DNA from: Rhizobiaceae bacterium
Lineage (GTDB): Bacteria > Pseudomonadota > Alphaproteobacteria > Rhizobiales > Rhizobiaceae
Length of the DNA stretch: 37,493 bases
Assembly (NCBI GenBank): GCA_020628035.1
Contig: JAHDFS010000018.1
Span: 1-37,493 of the forward strand
Reading direction: 5' to 3'
The translations under genes and the position numbers were made by a program. The notes under the pieces are model-generated. The model was not told the origin of the DNA. It searched no databases and saw only the letters and a list, made by a program, of their open reading frames with translations. Below, piece after piece: positions 1-8,585 of this stretch (the first letter of the stretch is position 1; every line of letters begins with the position of its first letter).

Positions 1-188
1 ATACACCTTTGATGGCTGTGACCAATGCGATTTCATCGATCATCATTTTGGGTGCGTTGATGCAGATCGGATCAGGGTCCTTCTTAGTTATTCTCCTTGC
101 TGCATTGTCTGTCTTTATGGCGAGTTTGAATATTTTTGGTGGCTTCCTCGTCACGCGTCGCATGCTCGCCATGTTCCAGAAGTCTTAA
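1..188 (+). CDS. pntAB: NAD(P) transhydrogenase subunit alpha-2 (PntAB), C-terminal part
   Basis: The reading frame is open from base 3 to TAA at 186-188 and encodes the last 61 residues of a membrane protein; the start lies outside the window. It shows two hydrophobic helices and ends with [14 protein letters not shown]. The motif [13 protein letters not shown] is typical of the small membrane subunit (alpha-2, PntAB/PntA2) of proton-translocating NAD(P) transhydrogenase in alphaproteobacteria, where E. coli PntA is split in two. The enzyme uses the proton gradient to drive hydride transfer from NADH to NADP+. pntB follows 13 bases later after a GGGGAGAA ribosome site, which confirms the assignment and the operon. 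The truncation is caused only by the window edge. Confidence 0.9.
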   Translation, partial: TPLMAVTNAISSIIILGALMQIGSGSFLVILLAALSVFMASLNIFGGFLVTRRMLAMFQKS

Positions 189-201
189 GGGGAGAAGTTA
201 A

Positions 202-1644
202 ATGAGTATTGGTCTTACTACGGCTGCATATGTTGTTGCAGCAGTTCTCTTCATTCTGTCTCTTGGTGGTCTGTCTGGACAAGAAAGCGCCAAACGTGCT
301 GTTTGGTACGGTATTGTTGGGATGGCTCTGGCCGTTCTAGCCACATTGATGGGGCCAGGTTCTGGTCTTTGGTATTTGTCTATACCGCTCATCATTGGTG
401 GTGGTGTCATTGGTTATATGGTCGCTCAGCGCGTTCAGATGACAGAGATGCCGCAACTTGTTGCAGCCATGCACTCACTTGTGGGTCTAGCGGCGGTATT
501 TGTTGCCTTCATCGCGCATTTTGAAATTGAAAATGTGCGCTATGCGCAAGAAGTCTCTGGTGAAGATGTTAAATCATTGGGCGCTTTTGCGGCTTTAATT
601 GCCAAAAAGTCTGCGGTTGAAATCAACATTCTTCGAGTAGAATTATATCTTGGTCTATTCATCGGTGCGATCACATTTACCGGTTCTGTTATTGCCTTTG
701 GTAAACTTGCCGGCAAGGTAACATCTGCCGCTGAAAAGTTACCTGGTGGCCATGCGCTCAATGCTGGCGCTGCAATCATCTCATTGATCTGCTTGATCTG
801 GTACTTCAACACTGGTGGTCTGTTGCCACTCATCATCATGACAATCATGGCGCTGTTTATCGGTTATCATTTGATCATGGGTATCGGTGGCGCTGACATG
901 CCTGTTGTTGTGTCTATGCTCAACTCATATTCGGGTTGGGCCGCGGCTGCGATCGGTTTCTCACTGGGGAACGACCTTCTCATTGTGGTTGGCGCGCTTG
1001 TGGGTTCATCCGGTGCCATTTTGTCTTACATCATGTGTAAAGCGATGAACCGTTCGTTCATTAGCGTTATTCTTGGTGGCTTTGGTGGTGCCTCTGGTCC
1101 TGCAATGGAAATTGAAGGTGAGCAAATCGCTATCGATGCAGATGGTGTTGCAACAGCCCTTGATGAAGCTGATAGCATTGTCATCGTGCCAGGTTACGGC
1201 ATGGCGGTTGCCCAAGCACAGGCTTCAATTTCTGAGCTAACAAGACGCCTTCGCGCAAAAGGCAAAGAAGTTCGTTTTGCTATTCACCCAGTTGCAGGTC
1301 GTCTGCCTGGTCACATGAATGTGCTATTGGCGGAAGCCAAAGTGCCTTACGACATTGTGATGGAAATGGATGAAATCAACGATGATTTCCCGGATACAGA
1401 TGTGTGTATCATTGTTGGTTCCAACGACATTGTGAACCCAGCAGCACAAGAAGATCCAAATTCTCCAATTGCTGGCATGCCTGTATTGGAAGTCTGGAAA
1501 GCCAAACAAGTGTTTGTGTCTAAACGTGGTCAGGGTACTGGTTATTCTGGCATTGAGAACCCGCTCTTCTTTAAAGAGAATACGCGCATGTTCTATGGCG
1601 ATGCAAAACAGTCTGTCGACATGTTGCTGCAGAAAATTTCATAA
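202..1644 (+). CDS. pntB: NAD(P) transhydrogenase subunit beta
   Basis: The 480-residue product has the usual PntB length. About eight to nine transmembrane helices occupy residues 1-270, forming the proton channel part. They are followed by a cytoplasmic NADP(H)-binding Rossmann domain from about residue 310, with the nucleotide motif [12 protein letters not shown] and the family motifs [18 protein letters not shown] and [11 protein letters not shown]. The protein completes the inner-membrane complex that makes NADPH from NADH using the proton motive force. ATG at 202 lies six bases after GGGGAGAA. It is cotranscribed with the preceding alpha-2 gene and is the last gene of that operon, since a strong terminator follows 28 bases after the stop. 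Confidence 0.97.
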   Translation: MSIGLTTAAYVVAAVLFILSLGGLSGQESAKRAVWYGIVGMALAVLATLMGPGSGLWYLSIPLIIGGGVIGYMVAQRVQMTEMPQLVAAMHSLVGLAAVFVAFIAHFEIENVRYAQEVSGEDVKSLGAFAALIAKKSAVEINILRVELYLGLFIGAITFTGSVIAFGKLAGKVTSAAEKLPGGHALNAGAAIISLICLIWYFNTGGLLPLIIMTIMALFIGYHLIMGIGGADMPVVVSMLNSYSGWAAAAIGFSLGNDLLIVVGALVGSSGAILSYIMCKAMNRSFISVILGGFGGASGPAMEIEGEQIAIDADGVATALDEADSIVIVPGYGMAVAQAQASISELTRRLRAKGKEVRFAIHPVAGRLPGHMNVLLAEAKVPYDIVMEMDEINDDFPDTDVCIIVGSNDIVNPAAQEDPNSPIAGMPVLEVWKAKQVFVSKRGQGTGYSGIENPLFFKENTRMFYGDAKQSVDMLLQKIS

Positions 1645-1672
1645 CTCGGTCTTTCCAGTTAGATTTATAAGG

Positions 1673-1702
1673 CGAGGGCGGTTTATCCGCCCTCGTTTTT
1701 TT
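1673..1702 (+). terminator. Rho-independent terminator of the pnt operon
   Basis: A perfect 9-bp stem, CGAGGGCGG (1673-1681) with CCGCCCTCG (1687-1695), closes a five-base loop. It is followed directly by seven T (1696-1702). This is a textbook intrinsic terminator, 28 bases after the pntB stop codon. Confidence 0.95.
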
Positions 1703-1771
1703 ATGCCGATTGATCTGGCTCAAGGTGCTGATACTACCATTATCTTATGCTGATCAGAGATAGGAGCAGAT

Positions 1772-2479
1772 ATGGAGCACGGTCACTCAATTAAGGAAAT
1801 CCGTAAGCGCTTGACGGAAAAGAATTCGCCAAGTGATCTTAAAGATTTTGTTTATGGCAGCATAGACGGCACAATCACCACATTTGCAATTGTTGCAGGT
1901 GTTGAAGGTGCAAATTTGTCCCCATCAATTATTATCGCACTAGGATTGGCCAATGTCTTAGCGGACGGCTTTTCCATGGCAGCAAGCAATTACAGTGGCA
2001 CCAAAGCTGAACTCGATGACATGAAACGTTTGCGGCAAATAGAACAACGCCATTTAAAAACCAATCCCGAAGGTGAGCGAGAAGAAATTCGCCAGATACT
2101 GATATTGAAAGGTCTAAAGGGAGAGGTTTTGGAAGGTGCAGTTGAAGCTATCACGTCGCAACAAGAACGTTGGATTGATATGATGATGGTCGAGGAATAT
2201 GGCGTGTTGCCGCAAAACCCAAATCCAATACGGGCAGCCCTCATTACGTTTTTTGCCTTCGTGATCTGCGGCATGATCCCATTACTGTCCTATATTTTGG
2301 GCGTGGGAAATGCCTTCGTATCAGCTGCCATAGGTACTGGGATGACATTCTTCTTCATTGGGGCACTCAAAAGCAGATGGTCATTGCAGCACTGGATGTG
2401 GTCCGGTTTAGAAACGCTTGGCATTGGTGGCATCGCAGCTTCCGTCGCATATTTTGTCGGAACGCTCTTTGCTAGTTAG
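1772..2479 (+). CDS. VIT1/CCC1-family metal (Fe/Mn) transporter
   Basis: This 235-residue membrane protein has the VIT1/CCC1 signature. The first helix carries FVYGSIDGTITTFAIVAG and the second LANVLADGFSMAASNY. A charged cytoplasmic stretch at about residues 75-145 contains many Glu (the metal-binding helices seen in the family) and three hydrophobic helices follow (about 153-235). Known members move Fe2+ or Mn2+ out of the cytosol in exchange for protons. ATG 1772 follows TAGGAG at 1761-1766. The gene stands alone on the plus strand; its stop overlaps the stop of the convergent nnr gene by 3-4 bases. The ion specificity is not visible from sequence. Confidence 0.85.
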   Translation: MEHGHSIKEIRKRLTEKNSPSDLKDFVYGSIDGTITTFAIVAGVEGANLSPSIIIALGLANVLADGFSMAASNYSGTKAELDDMKRLRQIEQRHLKTNPEGEREEIRQILILKGLKGEVLEGAVEAITSQQERWIDMMMVEEYGVLPQNPNPIRAALITFFAFVICGMIPLLSYILGVGNAFVSAAIGTGMTFFFIGALKSRWSLQHWMWSGLETLGIGGIAASVAYFVGTLFAS

Positions 2480-3963
2480 TCAAAGCCGTTTTGATATATG
2501 TTTTGAATAACCTTACGCAGTGCCTGTTCAAGATCAGATGAAATGAGACCAGGGCCAGCCACTTTGCCCGCTTCACCATGGAACCAAACACCCGCGCATG
2601 CGGCTTCAAATTCTGCCATGCCTTGGGCCAATAATCCGGCAATCATACCGCATAATACATCCCCGCTGCCTGCTGTTGCGAGCCAAGGAGGTGCATTATT
2701 TGAGATCGAGGCATTCCCATTTGCACTAGCGATCACACTATCTGGTCCTTTCAAAACGATAGTTGCGTCAGCGCGTTCGGCGGCTGAAATTGTCTTAGCA
2801 AGTTTGTCATTTTCAGATGCAAGATCAGGAAACAGTCGGGCAAATTCGCCATCATGCGGCGTTAGTATAGTGGGCGCTGATCTGGTCTTTATCGCATCAA
2901 ACAGTTCTTCCGGTTTTTGTGTAAACGCAGTTAGCGCGCCCGCATCCAACACAACAGATCTTCGGCTTTTTAAAATAAGTTTCACCAGATCGCGCGTGGT
3001 ATTGTCAGGATCAAGGCCTGGCCCTACGCTAATCGCATTAATCCGTTCATCACCGAGAATACGTTCTAGATCTTGCGCACAATCTAATTGTGTCAGCATA
3101 ATTGCATCGGAATGCGCTGCATGGGCTGGCAATGTTTCGAAAGGGCAGGCGATGGTCACTAAACCGGCACCAATTCTTAGAGCCGCTTTTGCCATTAAGC
3201 GCGCAGCGCCGGATTTGTCTAAACCACCTGATATTGCAAGCGTGTGACCGCGGCTATATTTATGTCCGGTTTCGGTCAGAAATGGATATTGATCTTGCCA
3301 TAAGGCCGGTATGTTTAAAAAGCTTCTCGGTGCAATCTCAGTTAGGACGTCTTCTTTAATGCCGATTTGCCCAAGAAAAATCTCACCACATAATTGTCGG
3401 CCCGGATATAAAAAATGACCAGGCTTAAAGCGAAAGAATGTCGCCGTGACATCCGCTTTTATTGCGCATCCTGATATCACGCCCGATTGTCCGTTTACAC
3501 CACTTGGCAGATCAACGGCCAAGACTGGCGTTTTAGCTGCATTGATTGCTTCGATGATTTCGGCATGGCGCCCTTCGATATCTCGGGTGAGACCAGCACC
3601 GAATATTGCATCAACAATCAGGTCATATTCGTTAAAATCTGCATGACGCACCAGCTCGGTCTCTTTTGACATCTGATCAAATGCAAGTTTCGCGTCGCCC
3701 GATATCTTGCTCTGATCACCGATAATTGACACGCTGACCTTGCAATGCTTTTTCAACAACAAATTGGCAAGTACAAAGCCATCACCACCATTATTGCCTA
3801 GGCCTGCAACGATCAAAATCCTTTGCGCTTTTGGAAAGTGTTTTTCCGTCGCTGCGAATAATATTTCACCCGCCCTTCGCATGAGCTCTATGCCAGGAAT
3901 ACCTCCATTAATGGTCAATGCATCTGCTTTTGACATCTGATCTGGGGTTAAGAGTTCATGCAT
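2476..3963 (-). CDS. nnr: Bifunctional NAD(P)H-hydrate epimerase / ADP-dependent dehydratase
   Basis: Nnr repairs hydrated, inactive NADH and NADPH. The N-terminal YjeF_N domain (about residues 1-215) epimerises the hydrate and carries VAGLGNNGGDGFVLANLL near residues 52-69. The C-terminal ribokinase-like domain (about 225-490) is the dehydratase, with the phosphate-binding motif AGSGDVLCGM at 431-440. The frame is open upstream to 4185, but the family N-terminus MHELLTPDQMSKAD fixes the start at ATG 3963, preceded by CAGGATC. This gives 495 residues, normal for the fused bacterial enzyme; the 74 upstream residues do not resemble the family. The gene is convergent with the VIT1 gene and divergent from the universal stress protein gene. 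Confidence 0.93.
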   Translation of the reverse strand: MHELLTPDQMSKADALTINGGIPGIELMRRAGEILFAATEKHFPKAQRILIVAGLGNNGGDGFVLANLLLKKHCKVSVSIIGDQSKISGDAKLAFDQMSKETELVRHADFNEYDLIVDAIFGAGLTRDIEGRHAEIIEAINAAKTPVLAVDLPSGVNGQSGVISGCAIKADVTATFFRFKPGHFLYPGRQLCGEIFLGQIGIKEDVLTEIAPRSFLNIPALWQDQYPFLTETGHKYSRGHTLAISGGLDKSGAARLMAKAALRIGAGLVTIACPFETLPAHAAHSDAIMLTQLDCAQDLERILGDERINAISVGPGLDPDNTTRDLVKLILKSRRSVVLDAGALTAFTQKPEELFDAIKTRSAPTILTPHDGEFARLFPDLASENDKLAKTISAAERADATIVLKGPDSVIASANGNASISNNAPPWLATAGSGDVLCGMIAGLLAQGMAEFEAACAGVWFHGEAGKVAGPGLISSDLEQALRKVIQNIYQNGFD

Positions 3964-4114
3964 AAAAGATCCTGCAACTGGTAGGCCACACACATAATAA
4001 AGCGAGACTGGCGGCTTGATAATATCTTGAAAAAATATCGAACGCTTTGATCTGGCGCAAGGCGCTTGATTGAGCGTTCCACTAAAGTGAAGGCAACACA
4101 AAGGAGAAGTGAAT

Positions 4115-4969
4115 ATGAGCAAAGATACTATTTTGACCTTTATTGGTACCTCATGTCCTGCCGACACAGTGCAAAAGGCAATCACTATGGCAGAGGAAGC
4201 GAACGCCCATTTGTCTGTTGTGATTATTGCTGTTGCCCCGCAATTATATTCCTATGGCTACGGCATTGCTTATGGCCGATTTGTCGGTGTTGAAAACTGG
4301 TCAGAAGAGATCAAAAATATGACTGACGATATTAATAGTAAATCTGATTCCGTTGAAAAAATGGTGCAGGAAGCTGGCATCTCAGCTGATGTCGTCATGG
4401 AGTTTTGTGACGTTTCGGTTCTGCGCAGCGCGGTGACAAGCCATGCATGTCTTGCCGATCGTGTTGTTCTTTTAGAGCATTCAGGATTGCCAGCCGATGT
4501 TTTGGATGGCGTGATATCCGGCGTTATTTTTGACGCGCCTTCCGGGCTTATTCACGGACAGAATAGTGATAAGGCAGCCGTTGCTAGCAAAAACGCCTTC
4601 ATCGCTTGGGATTCCAGCAAGCATTGTGCGGCAGCTATTAAGAGTGCATTGCCTTTGTTTGATAGCGAAACTGAAGTCACCATTGCTGTGTTTGATCCGG
4701 TCAGACGAGAAGGTGAAGATGGTGAAGAGCCTGGTGCGGATCTAGCCAGCTGGCTCAGCCGTCATGATTTGAAAGTCACAATTGAGCAATATCCATCTGG
4801 TGGTGACGAGATTGGAAATTGCATTTTAAAACGTGCGAGAGAAAAAGGAGCCGATTTGATCGTCATGGGCGGTTATGGGCATATGAAAATTCGTCAGCAA
4901 TTGTTCGGAGGTACGACCGAAACCATGCTCGAACAAAAAGAACTGCCGATCTTAATCGCGCATAAATAA
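4115..4969 (+). CDS. Tandem universal stress protein (UspA family)
   Basis: The 284-residue cytoplasmic protein consists of two Usp domains, about residues 1-145 and 150-284. The second keeps the ATP-loop pattern G-x2-G-x9-G in MGGYGHMKIRQQLFGGTT and ends in the usual strand LPILIAHK. The first domain is more divergent and has no clear ATP loop. AAGGAG at 4101-4106 is well placed for ATG 4115; a GTG six bases upstream (4109) overlaps the ribosome site and is less likely. Tandem Usp proteins of this type are common in alphaproteobacteria and respond to starvation or redox stress. The gene stands alone and ends at a hairpin terminator. Confidence 0.9.
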   Translation: MSKDTILTFIGTSCPADTVQKAITMAEEANAHLSVVIIAVAPQLYSYGYGIAYGRFVGVENWSEEIKNMTDDINSKSDSVEKMVQEAGISADVVMEFCDVSVLRSAVTSHACLADRVVLLEHSGLPADVLDGVISGVIFDAPSGLIHGQNSDKAAVASKNAFIAWDSSKHCAAAIKSALPLFDSETEVTIAVFDPVRREGEDGEEPGADLASWLSRHDLKVTIEQYPSGGDEIGNCILKRAREKGADLIVMGGYGHMKIRQQLFGGTTETMLEQKELPILIAHK

Positions 4970-4979
4970 CCAATGATTG

Positions 4980-5000
4980 GGCGCGGTCTCCGCGCCTTTT
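4980..5000. terminator. Terminator between usp and the LysR gene (convergent)
   Basis: A 7-bp GC stem, GGCGCGG (4980-4986) with CCGCGCC (4990-4996), closes a three-base loop and is followed by TTTT on the plus strand. It lies 11 bases after the usp stop, just before the stop of the convergent LysR gene. It ends usp transcription; whether it also acts on the minus strand is unclear. Confidence 0.8.
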
Positions 5001-5001
5001 C

Positions 5002-5922
5002 TCACTGCATGACAGAAAGTTCAGGGAGTTCGCGCTCGGCGGTTCTTCGGATGAGAGATGCAATTTCATTAAACAAAGTCGTGTGAACTGAGCGTTTGCG
5101 CCATGTGAGACCAAGTTGCCGGTAAAGATTAACCGCATTGACATTTAAAACGGCAATTTCATTGCGGTTTTTGATCTCTGATTTCACATAAAGCGCCGGC
5201 AGAAACGCAAGGCCAACATTCATCCCCACCATTAAGCGTAAAGTATCAAGGCTTGTGCCTTCATAATCGCGCAACGGGTTAGCGCCCCAATCTTCGCAGA
5301 GTTGGCTGATCTGATCATGCATATGGTGCCCGCGTTCGATTACCAGGACATTTTGACCCTTTAGGTCCGTTCGATCTATTTGCGTGCGCGCTGCAAGGGG
5401 ATGATCAGGAGACGCAATCACCAAAAATGGCTCTCGAAATAATTGTTCAACAACAAGATCTGAGTGTTTGATCGGCAATGGGGAGATGACAACGTCATGG
5501 ATGCCTTCTTTGAGTTCTAGTTGAAGATCTTGTGGTTTTCCCTCTTTCACATAAAGTTTCAAATTGGGATAGCTTTGGTGCATCTGCGGCACAATATAAG
5601 GTAGCAAATAAGGTCCCAAAGTCGGTGGCACACCGATACGAATGGTACCTTCAAAACCATGTTGCGATGCCGCGGCCAATGATTTGATCTCTTCAACTTC
5701 TGACAAAATGCCTCGTGCACGTTCAGATATCTCACGCCCCAGTGGGGTTAACATCACTTTGCCTGTGTCACGTTCAACCAATCTTGCTTTGAGTTGCTTC
5801 TCAAGTTCTTGGATCTGTGTGCTCAAAGTGGGCTGGGTAACATTCATCCGTTCTGCAGCCCGTCGAAAGTGAAGTTCTTGGGAAAGAGCGACGAGATAGC
5901 TGAGCTGTCTTAATGTTGTCAT
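5002..5922 (-). CDS. OxyR-like LysR-family regulator without the peroxidatic cysteine
   Basis: The 306-residue protein has an N-terminal winged helix (about residues 2-61, HFRRAAERMNVTQPTLSTQI) and a periplasmic-binding-type effector domain (about 92-300). The whole chain follows OxyR closely: GVPPTLGPYLLPYIVP, EGTSLDTLRLMVG and LAFLPALYV all have OxyR counterparts. In E. coli OxyR, Cys199 in GHCLRDQ senses peroxide and pairs with Cys208. Here the same place reads GHHMHDQ, with His200 instead of Cys, while Cys209 (QLCEDWGA) is kept. Peroxide sensing by the classical disulfide is therefore unlikely, and an anionic effector is possible. The gene is divergent from a small ORF and sbtA/sbtB, which suggests control of bicarbonate transport. 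This role is inferred from position. Confidence 0.85.
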   Translation of the reverse strand: MTTLRQLSYLVALSQELHFRRAAERMNVTQPTLSTQIQELEKQLKARLVERDTGKVMLTPLGREISERARGILSEVEEIKSLAAASQHGFEGTIRIGVPPTLGPYLLPYIVPQMHQSYPNLKLYVKEGKPQDLQLELKEGIHDVVISPLPIKHSDLVVEQLFREPFLVIASPDHPLAARTQIDRTDLKGQNVLVIERGHHMHDQISQLCEDWGANPLRDYEGTSLDTLRLMVGMNVGLAFLPALYVKSEIKNRNEIAVLNVNAVNLYRQLGLTWRKRSVHTTLFNEIASLIRRTAERELPELSVMQ

Positions 5923-5955
5923 TTCAATAAAACCAATGGTTTAGCTGCATTTTTT

Positions 5956-6002
5956 ATAGATAAAATCAAATGAAAATATCGATCTTAATAAGTTTAATCT
6001 AT
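5956..6002. promoter_or_regulatory. Possible LysR-type operator upstream of lysR/sbtA
   Basis: An imperfect inverted repeat has arms ATAGATAAAA (5956-5965) and TTTAATCTAT (5993-6002), matching at 9 of 10 positions with a 27-base spacer. The outer ATAG/CTAT ends resemble OxyR half-sites, but the full four-element spacing is not met. It lies 34 bases upstream of the regulator start in very AT-rich DNA, so chance is a real possibility. The 387-base gap 5923-6309 otherwise holds only the small ORF at 6087-6218. Confidence 0.3.
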
Positions 6003-6086
6003 CATACTTTGTTTAAATATCAATTGGAAAAAGCGAGAGGCAAGCAATAGATGGTGTGAGTATGAAATTAACAATGGATGCACATT

Positions 6087-6218
6087 ATGAATGCGTTTGA
6101 TTTGATCTTCATTGCACTCGCAAGCCCACTGATTGGAATATTGCTTTATGGATTTTTTGTTTTCCATTTTGATATGTCGGGAAAGTTAGAAATCGACCTC
6201 CGACGACCCGTCAAATAG
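6087..6218 (+). CDS. Possible 43-residue membrane protein ahead of sbtA
   Basis: An ATG-to-TAG frame encodes 43 residues: a hydrophobic segment LIFIALASPLIGILLYGFFV (about residues 6-25), then a polar tail ending DLRRPVK. The shape is that of a single-pass small membrane protein. The ribosome site is weak (GGATG about ten bases upstream). It lies alone in the 387-base gap between the divergent regulator and sbtA, in the sbtA direction and 91 bases before it. I do not recognise a family. It may be a small accessory subunit of the transporter or a chance frame; only conservation can decide. Confidence 0.35.
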   Translation: MNAFDLIFIALASPLIGILLYGFFVFHFDMSGKLEIDLRRPVK

Positions 6219-6309
6219 CAATATTACCTCCAAGAGCATCGGCGCATCACTCCCTTCCCAACGGATGTGCCGGTGCTCGATTTTTGAACGTCTAACTTTG
6301 TAAGTTCCC

Positions 6310-7269
6310 ATGGAAAATCTGCTTTCACCTGTCATACTCTTCTTCATTCTCGGGGGGCTAGCAGCGTTTGCGCGCTCTGATCTCACCATCCCTGAAACAC
6401 TCTCTAAAACACTTTCCCTTTATTTGATGTGCGCAATCGGCCTGAAAGGTGGTGTGCTCATTTCCAATAATGGATTCACGATTGATCTGCTTTTTGCAGG
6501 AACGGCCGGTCTGCTCCTAAGCTTCTTGCTTCCGGTTTTGGCCTTTGCCATTCTTCGAAGCTTTGGCAAGCTAGACACAACAAATGCAGCCGCAGTTTCT
6601 GCGCATTATGGCTCGGTGAGTGTGGTGACCTTCATCACAGCCAATCAAGTACTCAGCGATAAGGGCATGGCGCCAGCAGGGTATATGATCGCCGTCTTGG
6701 CCCTGATGGAAACACCTGCCATCATATCAGGCCTCTTTCTGGCAAAACGTGGTTCAACACTGAGCTTTCAGCCCAATAGTGATTTGATGCGCGAAACATT
6801 GCTCAATGGATCTATCGTCTTGCTGACGGGCAGTTTCATCATCGGCATCATCATTGGTAAAGACGGTTTTGCGCCAATCGCGCCAGTCTTTGAGACAGGG
6901 TTTACCGGGCTGTTATGCTTATTCCTTCTTGATATGGGACTGCTGGCGGTCCGGCGTTTGCGCAATGCGAGAAGCCTGACATTACGCCTTGTTATTTTGG
7001 GCATTGCATTCCCAATTATAAATGGTTTGATTGGAACCTTTATTGGCGCAGGTGTCGGCCTTGATGCAGGCACAACAACCGCTTTGGCGATCTTGGCGGC
7101 CAGCGCGTCCTATATTGCTGTCCCTGCCGCTATGAGATTGGCTCTTCCCAAAGCTGATGCTGGTCTTTATCTTGCCATGTCATTGGCGATCACATTCCCA
7201 TTTAATGTGATCATTGGAATTCCACTCTTCAATCAAATCGCAATCTATATGGTGCAGCTATGGTCGTAA
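6310..7269 (+). CDS. sbtA: SbtA-like sodium-dependent bicarbonate transporter
   Basis: The 319-residue membrane protein has about ten hydrophobic helices and belongs to the SbtA/DUF897 family. It starts MENLLSPVILFFILGGLAAFARSDL-like, as family members do, and carries the conserved SAHYGSVSVVTFITA and ALMETPAIISGL segments. In cyanobacteria SbtA imports bicarbonate with Na+. The partner PII-like gene overlaps its end by ten bases (7260-7269), the same pairing as sbtA-sbtB. Proteobacterial homologues are little studied; bicarbonate for anaplerotic carboxylation is a reasonable role here, since no carbon-fixation gene is in the window. ATG 6310 is the first in frame that gives the family N-terminus; its ribosome site is weak. 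Confidence 0.85.
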   Translation: MENLLSPVILFFILGGLAAFARSDLTIPETLSKTLSLYLMCAIGLKGGVLISNNGFTIDLLFAGTAGLLLSFLLPVLAFAILRSFGKLDTTNAAAVSAHYGSVSVVTFITANQVLSDKGMAPAGYMIAVLALMETPAIISGLFLAKRGSTLSFQPNSDLMRETLLNGSIVLLTGSFIIGIIIGKDGFAPIAPVFETGFTGLLCLFLLDMGLLAVRRLRNARSLTLRLVILGIAFPIINGLIGTFIGAGVGLDAGTTTALAILAASASYIAVPAAMRLALPKADAGLYLAMSLAITFPFNVIIGIPLFNQIAIYMVQLWS

Positions 7270-7574
7270 CTACCAAACGAAAAAAGATCGAAATTCTCAT
7301 CGACAGACCTTTGATGAAGCGTTTGCGTCAGCTTTCCAAAGATGTTGAAATTTCTGGCTATACGGTTTTCAACGCCATTGGCGGTGAAGGCGGGCAGGGG
7401 CGCTGGCGTGATGATCAAGTCACCGGTGGCGCTGGCAGTAAAATTCTCTTCGTATCGATTTTAGATCAAGAGAAAGCTGGCGAATTTCTTGCAGCGCTTG
7501 AGCCATTATTGGATGAATATGGGTTGCGAGTATTCATTTCAACGGTTGAAGTGATCCGCGCAGATCGGTTCTAG
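7260..7574 (+). CDS. sbtB: PII-like SbtB-type regulatory protein
   Basis: The 104-residue protein fits the PII ferredoxin-like fold: strands at KKIEILID, SKILFVSIL and LRVFISTVEVIRA, and a T-loop region GGEGGQGRWRDDQVTGGAG at about residues 41-59. The Gly-rich loop resembles SbtB/PII-like proteins rather than GlnB, and there is no GlnB uridylylation-loop Tyr. SbtB trimers bind adenine nucleotides (cAMP, AMP, ATP) and block SbtA from the cytoplasmic side. No C-terminal CGPxGC redox loop, present in some cyanobacterial SbtB, is visible. Its start lies inside the sbtA 3' end, indicating translational coupling and a matched supply. Confidence 0.82.
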   Translation: MVVTTKRKKIEILIDRPLMKRLRQLSKDVEISGYTVFNAIGGEGGQGRWRDDQVTGGAGSKILFVSILDQEKAGEFLAALEPLLDEYGLRVFISTVEVIRADRF

Positions 7575-7686
7575 CGTTCTTACATCAACCATGCGTCAAA
7601 ATTAAAAAATTGTAATTTTGAAATGATTGAAACTTGGCAATTCACTTCCCACATCTGGACTATCAATTTAGGAGACGGAGATAAAA

Positions 7687-8487
7687 ATGAGCTTGAACCA
7701 ATTGTTTGACCAGTTTTTGGGTAGCCAACAGAATAATGCAAATGCTGCGCAGAACAACAATGCGCAAGGCGGTGGCGGAATTGCCGATTTGGCCAATAAT
7801 ATTCCAGGTGGTTTAGTTGGCGGTTTGGCAGCTGGTGGTTTGCTTGGCGTTCTTATGGGCAATAAGAAAGCGCGGAAAACAGTTGGCAAAGTCGCAGGTG
7901 GCGCCGTGGGTCTTGGTGGTGCAGCAATTTTGGGTGCTGTCGCTTTTAACGCTTATAAGAATTGGCAATCTGGTCAATCAGCTCCTGAACCGGCACCATC
8001 AGCGCCAGCAGGTTCTGCATATTCTTCACCAAATGCACAAGCACAAGTGTCTCACGTGCCCGCACCAGCGATACCGCAAGCACCCGCCAATGAAGCAAAT
8101 TTCGATCCTACAAAAGTCACAGCTGCGGATGGCAGCCCGTTCCAGCTCGCACTCGTAAAAGCAATGATTTCAGCTGCCAATGCCGATGGACATATTGATG
8201 CGAAAGAGCAAGCGGCGATTTTTGATTCCGTCAACAAACTGGAATTGGAAGCTGAAGATAAAGCTGTGATTTTTGATACGCTTCAAAACCCACCTGAGAT
8301 TGGCGAAATTGCAGCGCTTGCTAATGGTTTAGAGCAGGCAAGTGAGATCTATCTTGTGTCTAGAATGGCGATTGATCCTGACCGCCCAAGTGAGAAAGCT
8401 TATCTATATGATTTGGCAGTTATGATGAATTTGCCGCAGGATTTGGTGGCGCATTTAGAGCATCAAATTAGCCAGCAACAAGGCTGA
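7687..8487 (+). CDS. DUF533 / TerB-like inner-membrane protein
   Basis: The 266-residue protein has a Gln/Asn-rich N-terminus (residues 1-30), a Gly-rich hydrophobic region (about 38-92), a Pro/Ala-rich linker (about 98-135) and a C-terminal helical domain (about 143-266). The last domain carries VKAMISAANADGHIDAKEQAAIF, the acidic motif of TerB-like proteins. This is the DUF533 architecture of E. coli YebE. The function is unknown; TerB folds bind divalent metal and sense envelope or tellurite stress in some systems. A good ribosome site (GGAGACGGAG) precedes ATG 7687. It looks monocistronic. Confidence 0.82.
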   Translation: MSLNQLFDQFLGSQQNNANAAQNNNAQGGGGIADLANNIPGGLVGGLAAGGLLGVLMGNKKARKTVGKVAGGAVGLGGAAILGAVAFNAYKNWQSGQSAPEPAPSAPAGSAYSSPNAQAQVSHVPAPAIPQAPANEANFDPTKVTAADGSPFQLALVKAMISAANADGHIDAKEQAAIFDSVNKLELEAEDKAVIFDTLQNPPEIGEIAALANGLEQASEIYLVSRMAIDPDRPSEKAYLYDLAVMMNLPQDLVAHLEHQISQQQG

Positions 8488-8585
8488 TTATTTTAATCGG
8501 TTTTCAGTTATTTATTGATTGTCGCAATGGGCTCAAACTGTTAGAGAAAATAGCATAATATTTATCTTCCAGATTGAGCCCAAAA

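Noticed and set aside
2543-3247. A 234-codon frame antisense to nnr
   Set aside because: It is the opposite strand of a well-conserved gene, has no ribosome site and its product resembles no protein family.
3964-4185. N-terminal extension of Nnr by 74 residues
   Set aside because: The extra residues do not look like the family and run through the divergent usp promoter and start; ATG 3963 gives the canonical N-terminus.
7597-7620. Hairpin CAAAATTA/TAATTTTG as terminator of sbtAB
   Set aside because: Only eight AT pairs and no proper T-run; it may be chance in AT-rich DNA.
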